This document shows, piece after piece, positions 41,270 through 50,533 of a stretch of 64,000 bases of DNA. Under the pieces are notes generated by a model that was not told the DNA's origin, made no database searches, and saw only the letters and a program-made list of their open reading frames with translations. The DNA comes from Chitinophaga niabensis (GTDB taxonomy: Bacteria > Bacteroidota > Bacteroidia > Chitinophagales > Chitinophagaceae). Position numbers and translations under genes: made by a program. The DNA lies in contig JAFIGY010000012.1 in assembly GCA_017849435.1 (NCBI GenBank), positions 1 through 64,000 of the forward strand. Direction: 5' to 3'. Positions within the stretch are counted from its first letter, which is position 1. The number at the start of each line of letters is the position of its first letter.

Positions 41270-44200
41270 ATGGGAACTTTTTTTATATCGATCTACAACT
41301 TTTTCGACCAGCGTAAATCGCTTTTATGGCTGCTTACGCTCGGGAGTTTCGTGCTGTTCGGATGGCTGGCTTTACAGGTAAAACTGGAAGAAGATATCAC
41401 CCGTGTATTGCCGCAGGATAAAAAGATCGGTCAACTGCAACAGTTCCTTCAGAATTCAAAGTTTGCGGATAAGCTGGTGGTGATGCTGAACCAGCGGGAT
41501 ACGCTGGCGGAAGGTCAGCCGGACAGCCTGGTGGCATTGGCAGCACAGTTCACGGCAGGACTCGAAGCCCCGTCCATCAAATCAAACATCAAACTCGTGC
41601 AGGCGCAGCAGGATGATGCCCTGCTCATGAACCTTATGCATGCTGTGCAGGACCATCTGCCGGTATTCCTCGAAGAAAAGGATTACGCCGCGATCGATAC
41701 CATGATTGCGCCGGAGAAAATAAAACAAACCCTGGCCTCCAACTATAACGTGCTGATCTCTCCGGCCGGTATGGTGCTGAAGAAGATGATCCAGTCGGAC
41801 CCCGTGGGCATCTCCTGGCTGGGGGTTAAAAAATTGCAGCAATTGCAGGTGGATGATCGGTTTGAGCTGTATGAAGGATATGTGATGAGCAAAGATCACC
41901 GTCATCTGCTGATGTTCATCACGCCTTTACATTCTCCGAATGAAACAGGGAAGAACAAGGCCTTCCTTTCAGGACTGGATGCCCTGACGGACACCCTGCA
42001 GGCACAACATCCCGGCAGCGAGGTCAGCTACTTCGGCGCTACGGCGGTAGCGGCGGGCAATGCGGCGCAGCTCCGGCAGGATACGCTTTTTACACAGGGC
42101 GTTACCATCGTTCTCCTCATCGTATTCATCGCATTGTTCTTCCGCAGGAAGCGTGCGCCGCTGCTGATCATGTTGCCGGTGGTGTTCGGTGCCGTGTTTT
42201 CGCTGGCTTTTGTATTTCTTATACAGCGCAGCATTTCCGTGATCGCGCTGGGAGCGGGCTGTGTGGTGCTGGGCGTTGCGGTGAACTATTCCCTGCACGT
42301 GTTCAATCACTACCGGCATTTGCCGGATATGCGGCAGGTGATCCGCGACCTGGCTATGCCCATGACCTTAGGCAGCTTCACCACCATCGGCGGTTTCCTC
42401 TGCCTCCAATTCGTAAAATCCCCGATGTTGCAGGATGTGGGACTTTTCGCGGCTTTCAGTCTCATCGGCGCATCGTTGTTCTCACTGATCGTGCTGCCAC
42501 ATATGATCCGGCTGCCGCAGGAAAAAGGGCAGGTGGCGCATCATAACTGGGTGGATAAAATATCCGGCTGGCGGCTGGAAAAGAACAAATACCTCGTATA
42601 CGGCATCCTCGTGTTAACGGTGGTGTTCTTCTTCACGATGCAGAACGTGACGTTCGAGAGCGATATGATGCGGATGAATTTTATGTCGGGGAAACTGCAA
42701 CGGGCGGAGCAACAGCTGAATAACCTGAACGCCTATACGGCACAGTCCGTGTACATGGTTTCTGACGGGAAGGACCTGAATGCCGCGCTCGAAAGCAGGG
42801 AACAGGCGGATACTATTTTGCGCGGACTGGTGAACAGCGGGGCGATTAAAAAGATTTCGGGGACGAGGGGGTTATTGCTTTCCGAAGCAGAACAGGCCAA
42901 ACGCATTGCGCGCTGGAAAGCTTACTGGACACCGGAGAAACAGCAGTGGTTGTTGCAGGCGCTCCGGGTGGAAGGCCTGGCTTATAAATTCAAACCCGCA
43001 GCTTTTGATCCCTTTGAAACGCTGATAAAGAAAGAATTCTCCCCGGTTTCCCCGGAGCAGTCGGAATTATTGCAGGCGAACCTGATCAATGATTTCATTA
43101 CCCCGAAAACAGTAGTAAGCCTGCTGAAAGTGGATCCATCCCGGAAGCAGGAGGTTTACGCTGCACTGGAGCATCAACCGCACACGGCGGTGTTTGACAA
43201 GCAGTATACCGCTAACCGGATGGCGGAGATTATCCGGGATGAGTTCAACACTATCGCATGGATGACCTCCCTGCTGGTATTTGCCGCGCTGCTGCTGTCA
43301 TACGGAAGAATAGAACTGGCGCTTATCACCTTTATTCCCATGCTGATCAGCTGGGTATGGATCCTTGGTATCATGGGCCTGTTCGGTATCCCTTTCAATA
43401 TCGTCAATATCATTCTCTCCACCTTCATTTTCGGTTTGGGGGATGATTACAGTATTTTTACGATGGATGGGCTCTTGCAGGAATATCGCTCCGGAGGGGA
43501 GCATCTGCCGTCCTTCAAATCATCCATCCTCTTTTCCGCTATTACCACCATACTCGGCCTCGGTGTGCTGATCTTCGCCAAACACCCTTCCCTGCGCTCG
43601 ATAGCGCTGGTATCCGTGATCGGTATCAGTTGTGTGGTGCTGACCTCGCAGGTGCTGATCCCTTTATTCTTCAACTGGCTTATCACCAACCGCGTGAAGA
43701 AAGGCCGCGCTCCCTGGACCCTCACAGGCTGGGCCCTTTCCACTTTCGCCTTCGCTTACTTTACCATGGGCGCGGTATTGCTGACGATTGCCGGTGTGAT
43801 CCTCATCAAACTTAATCCTTTCAATATCGAGAAGGGCAAGAAAGCCTATCACTGGCTGCTTTCCAAATTCACCTGGAGCCTCCTCCATATCATGGGGAAT
43901 GTGAAGAAGCAGACGTTGAATCCGGAGGGCGAGGATTTCTCCAAACCGGCTGTCGTGATCAGCAACCACCAGTCGTTCCTCGATATCCTCATGTCCACCG
44001 CCATGCATCCCAATGTGATATTGCTGACGAACGAATGGGTATACCGCTCGCCGGTGTTCGGTTATGTGGTGCGGATGGCGGATTATTACCCGGTGAAGGA
44101 CGGCGCGGAAGGTAGTATCGAAAAGCTCCGCAGCCGTGTGGAACAAGGATATTCCATTGTGGTGTACCCGGAAGGAACCCGTTCTCCGGACGCGAGCATC

Positions 44201-45124
44201 AGGCGCTTTCATAAAGGCGCTTTCTACCTCGCAGAAGAAATGGGGCTCGATATTTTGCCGGTGGTGATTCACGGTACCGCCTATACGATGTCTAAAGGAG
44301 ATTTTCTGTTGAAGGACGGCACCCTCACCCTCAAATTCCTTCCCCGCATCCGCCCGGAAGACAAACGGTGGGGAGATAACTACAGCGCGCGCACCAAACT
44401 GGTCAGCAGATATTTCAAACAGGAATACGAGCAGCTGCGGCAGGAAATAGAGGTGCCCAAATATTACCGGGAACAATTGATCTACAATTACCTCTATAAA
44501 GGCCCTGTACTGGAATGGTACATGCGCGTGAAAACGGCCATGGAAAAGAACTACGCGCTCTTCGATCAGCTGTTGCCGAAGAAGGGGAAGATCATGGACA
44601 TCGGCTGTGGCTACGGATTCATGAGCTATATGCTGCAGTTCCTTTCTCCGGAACGGGAGATACTGGGCGTGGATTATGATGAGGAGAAGATCGCAGTGGC
44701 GCAGGAGGGATATCTCCGCGGGGAAAACCTCCGCTTTGAAGCGGCGGATATTTCAAAGTACACGTTGCAGCATCAGGATGCCTTCGTTATGCTGGACGTG
44801 CTGCATTACCTGCAGCCGGAAGCCCGGGAACAGCTGTTGCAGCAATGCATCAGCAAACTCAACCCCGGTGGCGTGATCATTGTACGAGACGGGGATATGG
44901 ATATGAGCAAACGGCACGAACGAACCAGGCTGACCGAGCTGTTCAGTACAAAACTGCTCGGCTTTAATAAAACGGATAATAAACCATTGTCATACTTTTC
45001 TTCCGCCGCTATCCGCACAATTGTTGAACGCAATGGTGCGAGGATGGAGCAGATCGATAACACGAAGTATACCTCAAATGTCATTTTCATCATCAAACAT
45101 TCATTCAGTGAGCAATACGCATAA
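41270..45124 (+). CDS. Trifunctional fusion: MMPL exporter, 1-acylglycerol-phosphate-type acyltransferase and methyltransferase
   Basis: The 1284-residue protein joins three modules. Residues 1-840 form an MMPL/RND-like exporter with twelve membrane helices in two blocks and two large periplasmic loops. Residues about 885-1075 are a PlsC-type acyltransferase (HX4D at His900 in SNHQSFLD, VVYPEGTR at Glu968). Residues 1085-1284 are a class I methyltransferase with IMDIGCGYGF at Asp1110. RND exporters carrying pigment, fused to an acyltransferase, would couple esterification and export. The attached methyltransferase adds a third step. The reading frame is continuous, so this is a real fusion. 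Confidence 0.9.
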   Translation: MGTFFISIYNFFDQRKSLLWLLTLGSFVLFGWLALQVKLEEDITRVLPQDKKIGQLQQFLQNSKFADKLVVMLNQRDTLAEGQPDSLVALAAQFTAGLEAPSIKSNIKLVQAQQDDALLMNLMHAVQDHLPVFLEEKDYAAIDTMIAPEKIKQTLASNYNVLISPAGMVLKKMIQSDPVGISWLGVKKLQQLQVDDRFELYEGYVMSKDHRHLLMFITPLHSPNETGKNKAFLSGLDALTDTLQAQHPGSEVSYFGATAVAAGNAAQLRQDTLFTQGVTIVLLIVFIALFFRRKRAPLLIMLPVVFGAVFSLAFVFLIQRSISVIALGAGCVVLGVAVNYSLHVFNHYRHLPDMRQVIRDLAMPMTLGSFTTIGGFLCLQFVKSPMLQDVGLFAAFSLIGASLFSLIVLPHMIRLPQEKGQVAHHNWVDKISGWRLEKNKYLVYGILVLTVVFFFTMQNVTFESDMMRMNFMSGKLQRAEQQLNNLNAYTAQSVYMVSDGKDLNAALESREQADTILRGLVNSGAIKKISGTRGLLLSEAEQAKRIARWKAYWTPEKQQWLLQALRVEGLAYKFKPAAFDPFETLIKKEFSPVSPEQSELLQANLINDFITPKTVVSLLKVDPSRKQEVYAALEHQPHTAVFDKQYTANRMAEIIRDEFNTIAWMTSLLVFAALLLSYGRIELALITFIPMLISWVWILGIMGLFGIPFNIVNIILSTFIFGLGDDYSIFTMDGLLQEYRSGGEHLPSFKSSILFSAITTILGLGVLIFAKHPSLRSIALVSVIGISCVVLTSQVLIPLFFNWLITNRVKKGRAPWTLTGWALSTFAFAYFTMGAVLLTIAGVILIKLNPFNIEKGKKAYHWLLSKFTWSLLHIMGNVKKQTLNPEGEDFSKPAVVISNHQSFLDILMSTAMHPNVILLTNEWVYRSPVFGYVVRMADYYPVKDGAEGSIEKLRSRVEQGYSIVVYPEGTRSPDASIRRFHKGAFYLAEEMGLDILPVVIHGTAYTMSKGDFLLKDGTLTLKFLPRIRPEDKRWGDNYSARTKLVSRYFKQEYEQLRQEIEVPKYYREQLIYNYLYKGPVLEWYMRVKTAMEKNYALFDQLLPKKGKIMDIGCGYGFMSYMLQFLSPEREILGVDYDEEKIAVAQEGYLRGENLRFEAADISKYTLQHQDAFVMLDVLHYLQPEAREQLLQQCISKLNPGGVIIVRDGDMDMSKRHERTRLTELFSTKLLGFNKTDNKPLSYFSSAAIRTIVERNGARMEQIDNTKYTSNVIFIIKHSFSEQYA

Positions 45125-46625
45125 TTACGATGTGATCATTATAGGCAGCGGTCTTGGCGGCCTGTCTTGCGGAGCGATCCTCAGCAAGAATGGTTACAAA
45201 GTGTGCGTGCTCGAAAAGAACAAGCAATTGGGCGGATGCCTGCAGACTTTCAGCAGGGATAAAACGATTTTCGATTCGGGTGTGCATTATGTAGGCGGAC
45301 TGGCGGAAGGCCAGAACCTCTATCAGGTGTTCAAATACCTCGGCATCATGGACAAGCTGAATCTTAAACGGCTGGACGCGGATTGCTTCGACCGGATCGC
45401 TTTTAACGGAGATCCAAGGGAATACAAAATGGCACAAGGTTACGAAGCTTTTGTGCAAGGCCTCCTGCAGGATTTTCCGGGCGAAGAGAAAGCGCTCCGG
45501 GAATATTGCCGGATGTTGCAGTATATCTGCGAAAAGTTCCCATTGTACAATCTCCGCATGGGCGGCTACGATGAAAAGGAAGCCGTACTGGGCATTGATG
45601 CAGCCGAGTTCATTGACAGTCTCACTTCCAATAAGCGCCTTACACAGGTACTGGCGGCCAACAATACGCTGTATGCCGGCGTGGAAGGCAAAACCCCGAT
45701 GTATGTACATGCGCTCGTGCTGAACAGCTATATCGAAAGCTCCTGGAAATGCGTGAACGGCGGTTCCCAGATAGGGAAGTGGCTTGCCCGTGTGATCATG
45801 GAGAATGGCGGCACCCTGTTAAAACACAAGGAAGTAAAGCATATCGTGGCGGAGGGTCATGATGTGAAATACGTGGAAACCGCAAAGGGAGAACGTTTTA
45901 CAGCGAAGCAGTTCATCTCCAATGTACATCCTTCCAATACGCTCGATATGCTGGAAGGCGATTCCATCCGCCATGCTTACAGGGCGCGTATCAAAGGGCT
46001 GGAGAATTCCAATTCCACATTGATGCTGAATGCCGTGCTCAAGCCGGGATATTTCCCGCATATGAACTACAATTATTATTATCACGATATAGACGATGTT
46101 TGGGGCGGTCACGTATACACAGACGACACCTGGCCGGCGAACTATTCGATGTTCATTTCACCGAACCCGAAGGATCATCATTTTGCCAATGCACTGTCTA
46201 TCATGGCGTATATGAACATTAAAGAAGTGGAACCCTGGAAAGATACATTCAATACGGTGTCAAACGAGGCGAGTCGTGGTGCGGATTATGAAGCCTTCAA
46301 AAAAGCCAAGGCAGAGCGCCTGCTGGATGTGGTAGAGAAGCGCTTCCCGGTATTGCGGCAGTGTATCCAGAGCTATTACGTAGCCACGCCGCTTTCTTTC
46401 CGGGATTACATCGGTACATACGACGGGGCTATGTACGGTATATTGAAAGATAGTACCAACCCTTTGCGCACTTTCATCTCTGCCCGTACAAAACTCTCGA
46501 ACCTGTTCCTTACCGGGCAGAACCTGAACATGCACGGCATACTGGGTGTGAGCATGAGTGCGGTGGTTACCTGCGGCGAGTTACTGGGTATGGAAAAATT
46601 ATTGCACGATATCAAGAAAGCATAA
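45108..46625 (+). CDS. CrtI/CrtO-like FAD-dependent oxidoreductase
   Basis: The 505-residue protein begins MSNTHNYDVIIIGSGLGGLS, a phytoene-desaturase-type dinucleotide fold with the FDSGVHYVGG segment. The C-terminal LFLTGQNLNMHGILGVSMSA matches carotenoid desaturase/isomerase relatives. In pigment clusters these act on polyene chains, for example by desaturation or isomerisation. GTG 45108 gives the best N-terminus and overlaps the fusion gene by 17 bases; ATG 45078 is an alternative. The substrate is inferred from context. Confidence 0.85.
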   Translation: MSNTHNYDVIIIGSGLGGLSCGAILSKNGYKVCVLEKNKQLGGCLQTFSRDKTIFDSGVHYVGGLAEGQNLYQVFKYLGIMDKLNLKRLDADCFDRIAFNGDPREYKMAQGYEAFVQGLLQDFPGEEKALREYCRMLQYICEKFPLYNLRMGGYDEKEAVLGIDAAEFIDSLTSNKRLTQVLAANNTLYAGVEGKTPMYVHALVLNSYIESSWKCVNGGSQIGKWLARVIMENGGTLLKHKEVKHIVAEGHDVKYVETAKGERFTAKQFISNVHPSNTLDMLEGDSIRHAYRARIKGLENSNSTLMLNAVLKPGYFPHMNYNYYYHDIDDVWGGHVYTDDTWPANYSMFISPNPKDHHFANALSIMAYMNIKEVEPWKDTFNTVSNEASRGADYEAFKKAKAERLLDVVEKRFPVLRQCIQSYYVATPLSFRDYIGTYDGAMYGILKDSTNPLRTFISARTKLSNLFLTGQNLNMHGILGVSMSAVVTCGELLGMEKLLHDIKKA

Positions 46626-46626
46626 T

Positions 46627-48309
46627 ATGGTGAGCGGAAAGAAAATATGGAGAAGGATATGGAAAGGTTTTTTGTATACGATCGGTTTCTTCGTATTGCT
46701 GTTGATCGGCCTCTTCATTTATTTGTACAGCGTAGCGCGGATGTCGCCGCCGGAGATCGCGGATAAAAGCAGCCTGCAATGGCAGCGCACACCGCTGAAT
46801 GCTACCGCCTTTACGCTGGGAAACAACTGGTTCCGCAAAAGCCGGAGCGGGCTGTACGAGATGTATGTGGAAGGAAAGCCTTTCGAACGGGGCGTCGTTT
46901 ACGGTAAACTGGCGGAGGAACTGGTACAGCGGCAGGAAGATCATTTTACGGAGCAGATTAGCAGGATGATCCCTTCCCGTACCTATCAGCATTTTCTGAA
47001 ATACCTCATCGGATGGTTTAACCGGAATATGGACAAGAATGTGCCGGAGGAATACAAGGAAGAGATCTACGGGGTGTCCTTCGCCGCTTCCGAAAAATAT
47101 ACATTCATCGGTTCCAATTATCAGCGGATCATGAATTACCACGCCGCCCACGATATCGGCCATGCTTTGCAAAATCTTGCGCTGGTGGGTTGTACCTCTT
47201 TCGGCACCTGGAACGGGCGCTCGGAAGACAGTAGCCTGATCATCGGGCGGAATTTCGATTTTTATGTGGGAGATAAATTTGCGGAAGATAAGATCGTAGC
47301 CTTTTATAAACCTGATCAGGGCTATCGTTTCATGACGATCATCTGGGGGGGATTTACAGGTGTTGTGTCCGGCATGAACGATCAGGGGCTGACCGTTACG
47401 ATCAACGCCGCAAAATCCGGCATCCCTTCAGGATCGGCTACGCCGGTGTCTCTCGTGGCGCGGGAAATACTGCAATACGCCAGAAATATCGATGAAGCGT
47501 ACAAGATCGCGGAACGGAGAAAGATGTTCGTATCTGAATCTTTCCTGATCGGCTCTGCCAGCGATAATCGTGCGGCCATCATCGAGAAAACGCCGGAGAC
47601 CCTGGCGCTCTATGATCCAAAGAGCGACGAGATCTCCTGCGCCAACCATTTCCAGAGCAAATCGCTCGGCGCCTCAGCCCCCAACCAGGAACAGCTGGCA
47701 GGCAGCGCTTCCCCCTATCGTTACGAACGTTTGCAGGAATTGCTGCACCGCAACGGGAAGAATACCGTCGCTAAAACGGTGGCTATTCTCCGGGATCAGA
47801 AGGGACTCAGGGATGCGGACATCGGCATGGGGAACGAGAAAGCCCTCAACCAGCTGATCGCTCACCACTCCATCGTTTTCCAACCCCAACAACTCAAAGT
47901 ATGGATATCCACCGCCCCCTGGCAGCTGGGCGAATTCGTGGCCTATGACCTGAAAAAGGTTTTCGCGATGAACGGACTCAAAACAGATCACGAAATCTGC
48001 GACAGCGCCGCCATCATTCCGGCCGATACCTTCCTGCTGACCGAAAATTACCGGCGGTTCAGGGATTTCCGTACGCTGAAAGCCGCCGTGATGGATAAAC
48101 GACCCGTAGACGTACAACGCATGGTGGCGGACAATCCGCAGTACTACCATGCGTATGTGCTGGCAGGTGATTATCTTTATGATCATCATTCTTACGAAGA
48201 AGCGAGAAAGTATTACCAGCAGGCACTAACGAAAGAGATCGCCACGAAAGGAGAGAAGGAACATGTGGAGAAACAGATCAGGAAGATAGCGGAGCAATTG
48301 AAGCCATAA
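46627..48309 (+). CDS. C45-family acyltransferase/hydrolase with C-terminal repeat segment
   Basis: The 560-residue protein has one N-terminal membrane helix and an Ntn-hydrolase domain of the C45 (acyl-CoA:6-aminopenicillanate acyltransferase) type. The likely self-processed nucleophile is Cys189 in LVGCTSFGTWN, followed by IIGRNFDFYVG, GGFTGVVSGMNDQGL and IEKTPETLALYD. A TPR-like segment ends the protein (YEEARKYYQQAL). C45 enzymes form or break amide bonds. Here one could attach the polyene acid to an amine or alcohol acceptor, but that is inference. Confidence 0.85.
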   Translation: MVSGKKIWRRIWKGFLYTIGFFVLLLIGLFIYLYSVARMSPPEIADKSSLQWQRTPLNATAFTLGNNWFRKSRSGLYEMYVEGKPFERGVVYGKLAEELVQRQEDHFTEQISRMIPSRTYQHFLKYLIGWFNRNMDKNVPEEYKEEIYGVSFAASEKYTFIGSNYQRIMNYHAAHDIGHALQNLALVGCTSFGTWNGRSEDSSLIIGRNFDFYVGDKFAEDKIVAFYKPDQGYRFMTIIWGGFTGVVSGMNDQGLTVTINAAKSGIPSGSATPVSLVAREILQYARNIDEAYKIAERRKMFVSESFLIGSASDNRAAIIEKTPETLALYDPKSDEISCANHFQSKSLGASAPNQEQLAGSASPYRYERLQELLHRNGKNTVAKTVAILRDQKGLRDADIGMGNEKALNQLIAHHSIVFQPQQLKVWISTAPWQLGEFVAYDLKKVFAMNGLKTDHEICDSAAIIPADTFLLTENYRRFRDFRTLKAAVMDKRPVDVQRMVADNPQYYHAYVLAGDYLYDHHSYEEARKYYQQALTKEIATKGEKEHVEKQIRKIAEQLKP

Positions 48310-48681
48310 ATGAAAGGCATCGGAACAGATATTATCGAAGTGGACCGCATTGCCACCAAAATAGATAAGGGGCAGGGTTTCCGCGAGCTGGTGTTCACAC
48401 CCGCGGAGATCGTCTATTGTGAAAAACAGGCGAACAAATACGAGAGCTATGCTGCCCGCTTTGCCGCCAAGGAAGCTTTCCTGAAAGCGCTGGGCACCGG
48501 ATGGGGCGGAAGCGGCATTCATTTTAACGAGATCGAGATCAGGAATAACGAAGCCGGCAAACCGGAGATACATCTCATCGGCAATGCGGAAGGAATGCCC
48601 GCGCTGCAGGAGATCACACAGATCTTCGTTTCCCTCTCACACGTGCGTTCCGTTGCCATGGCCACTGTGGTGATCCTCTAA
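48310..48681 (+). CDS. acpS: Holo-ACP synthase
   Basis: The 123-residue 4'-phosphopantetheinyl transferase has the AcpS motifs GIGTDIIEVDRI (3-14) and YAARFAAKEAFLKALG. It activates acyl carrier proteins with coenzyme A. Starting immediately after the C45 gene, it is probably the dedicated activator of the two cluster carriers; whether it also serves fatty acid synthesis cannot be told. Confidence 0.95.
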   Translation: MKGIGTDIIEVDRIATKIDKGQGFRELVFTPAEIVYCEKQANKYESYAARFAAKEAFLKALGTGWGGSGIHFNEIEIRNNEAGKPEIHLIGNAEGMPALQEITQIFVSLSHVRSVAMATVVIL

Positions 48682-48690
48682 ACAAAGCTT

Positions 48691-49980
48691 ATGTACATAC
48701 CCGATATAGAATTGCAATCCGCCGCAGCTATTAAACAGTTCCAGGAAAAGGAACTGCAGCATCTGCTGGGCTACCTGCGGCAGTTTTCCCCGTTTTACAA
48801 GGAATGGTTTGCGAAACATGATGTGCAAACCGACCAGTTGCGTACGATCGAAGATCTTCGCCGCATCCCTGCCGTAGGAAAGGAAGACCTGCAACAGCGG
48901 AACTGGGATTTCCTTTGCGTGGATAAAAGCAAGATCGCGGAATACACCACTACCTCCGGTACTTTGGGCAAACCGGTGATCATTCCGTTGACGGAAAAAG
49001 ATCTCGAACGCCTCACTTATAACGAATACATTTCCTTCAGCTGCGCCGGTGGCACCGATGAAGATATTTTTCAACTGATGCTTACGCTGGACAGGCAGTT
49101 TATGGCCGGGATGGCTTACTATTCCGGGATCAGGAAGCTGGGGGCGGGTGTGCTGCGCGTGGGGCCGGGGGTGCCTTCCCTGCAGTGGGAGAACATCCGC
49201 CGCATTCAGCCGACCACCATCGTAGCCGTGCCTTCTTTCATCCTGAAACTCATCGCTTTCGCAGAAGAGCATGGCATCGATATCAATGCCTCTTCTGTTA
49301 AAAAAGCCGTGTGCATCGGGGAGAATATCCGGAATGTGGATTTTTCATTGAACATACTGGGGAAGAAGATCACAGATAAATGGAATATACAATTGTTCTC
49401 CACTTACGCATCCACCGAAATGCAGACAGCGTTCACGGAATGCAGGGCCGGCAAAGGCGGTCACCATCACCCGGAGCTGCTGATCGTGGAGCTGCTGGAT
49501 GAGCAGGACCAGCCGGTACCGCCGGGCACGCCGGGGGAGGTGACCATCACCACATTGGGTGTGGAAGCCATACCCCTGCTGCGGTATAAGACGGGCGATA
49601 TCTGCCAGTACTTTTCAGAACCCTGTGCCTGCGGCCGCCAAACCATTCGCCTGTCCCCCGTGATCGGACGGAGAAGACAAATGATCAAATACAAAGGCAC
49701 CACGCTTTATCCGCCCGCACTATACGATCTGTTAAGCGGAATGGAAGATGTGAAGGAATTTGTAGTGGAAGTTTTTTCCAACGAGATCGGCACGGATGAA
49801 ATATTGCTGCATCTACACCCTGTGGAAGAATCCGAGGATGTGGACCGCCGGATCAAATCTTACCTGCAGGCTGCACTCCGCGTGATACCGCAGGTGAGGT
49901 ACGGCAGTATGCAGGACATCCTGAAGATGCAGTTCCCCGAAGGTAGCCGTAAACCTGTCAAATTTGTGGATAATCGCTAG
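48691..49980 (+). CDS. PaaK-like AMP-forming aryl acid ligase
   Basis: The 429-residue protein belongs to the phenylacetate-CoA ligase-like adenylating family. It has the TTTSGTLGKPV phosphate loop (about 88-98), FSTYASTEM and the C-terminal YKTGD plus GRRRQMIKYKG. Four Cys/His residues lie near its C-terminal third (TECRAG, PCACGRQ). It most likely activates p-coumarate from the tyrosine lyase and loads it onto a carrier protein as the polyene starter. It is the last gene of the cluster and ends four bases into the convergent DUF6702 gene. Confidence 0.9.
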   Translation: MYIPDIELQSAAAIKQFQEKELQHLLGYLRQFSPFYKEWFAKHDVQTDQLRTIEDLRRIPAVGKEDLQQRNWDFLCVDKSKIAEYTTTSGTLGKPVIIPLTEKDLERLTYNEYISFSCAGGTDEDIFQLMLTLDRQFMAGMAYYSGIRKLGAGVLRVGPGVPSLQWENIRRIQPTTIVAVPSFILKLIAFAEEHGIDINASSVKKAVCIGENIRNVDFSLNILGKKITDKWNIQLFSTYASTEMQTAFTECRAGKGGHHHPELLIVELLDEQDQPVPPGTPGEVTITTLGVEAIPLLRYKTGDICQYFSEPCACGRQTIRLSPVIGRRRQMIKYKGTTLYPPALYDLLSGMEDVKEFVVEVFSNEIGTDEILLHLHPVEESEDVDRRIKSYLQAALRVIPQVRYGSMQDILKMQFPEGSRKPVKFVDNR

Positions 49981-50465
49981 AAGTGGAAGCTGGCGCTGGC
50001 TTTAGGATTGTCGATCTTCGTGCTCTGCCGCCTGTCGTTAACGATCACATGGATCATATGGCTCTGCGATTCATGCTCGGCGTACAAGATATCATTGTCG
50101 ATATCCAGCTGCTTTACCACAGGGATCCCTGCTGATTCGAGGAAACACCAGGCCGCATCTTCCTCGATGCGGTAACCGAGATAATGCAACGGTGCCGCTT
50201 TCCCGTCTGTTCTGATATGCAGATGCTGACCGATGTACTTCGCCAGCAGACTGTCCACCAGTTTCCGGTCTTTAGGTTTCATGATATCCAGTGATACATG
50301 ATATTGCCTGTTAAGCGACTTCTCCAGATCGTCTGTAAAAATACGGCAGCTCACTTCCAGCGTTTTCCGGGAGGCGTTATGCCGGATCTCCGTCACACTC
50401 AGGTAAAAGGGATGCACCACACTCACCCACAACGGCAGCAACCATTTGCATAATAATACACCCAT
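49977..50465 (-). CDS. DUF6702 family protein
   Basis: This 162-residue protein has an N-terminal hydrophobic stretch followed by HPFYLSVTEIRHN, the start of the DUF6702 family as I know it. It continues with VSCRIFTDDLEKSLN and a C-terminal strand MIHVIVNDRRQ. It is probably exported. The family is often encoded with HupE/UreJ-like and M1 peptidase genes in Bacteroidota, the same neighbours as here (on the other strand). Function unknown. Confidence 0.8.
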   Translation of the reverse strand: MGVLLCKWLLPLWVSVVHPFYLSVTEIRHNASRKTLEVSCRIFTDDLEKSLNRQYHVSLDIMKPKDRKLVDSLLAKYIGQHLHIRTDGKAAPLHYLGYRIEEDAAWCFLESAGIPVVKQLDIDNDILYAEHESQSHMIHVIVNDRRQSTKIDNPKASASFHF

Positions 50466-50533
50466 TGGCCCTCAAAAATTTTATTTTTTAACTTGTCTTG
50501 TTTATAATTGGCGAATTTACAAAAATCCATGCC

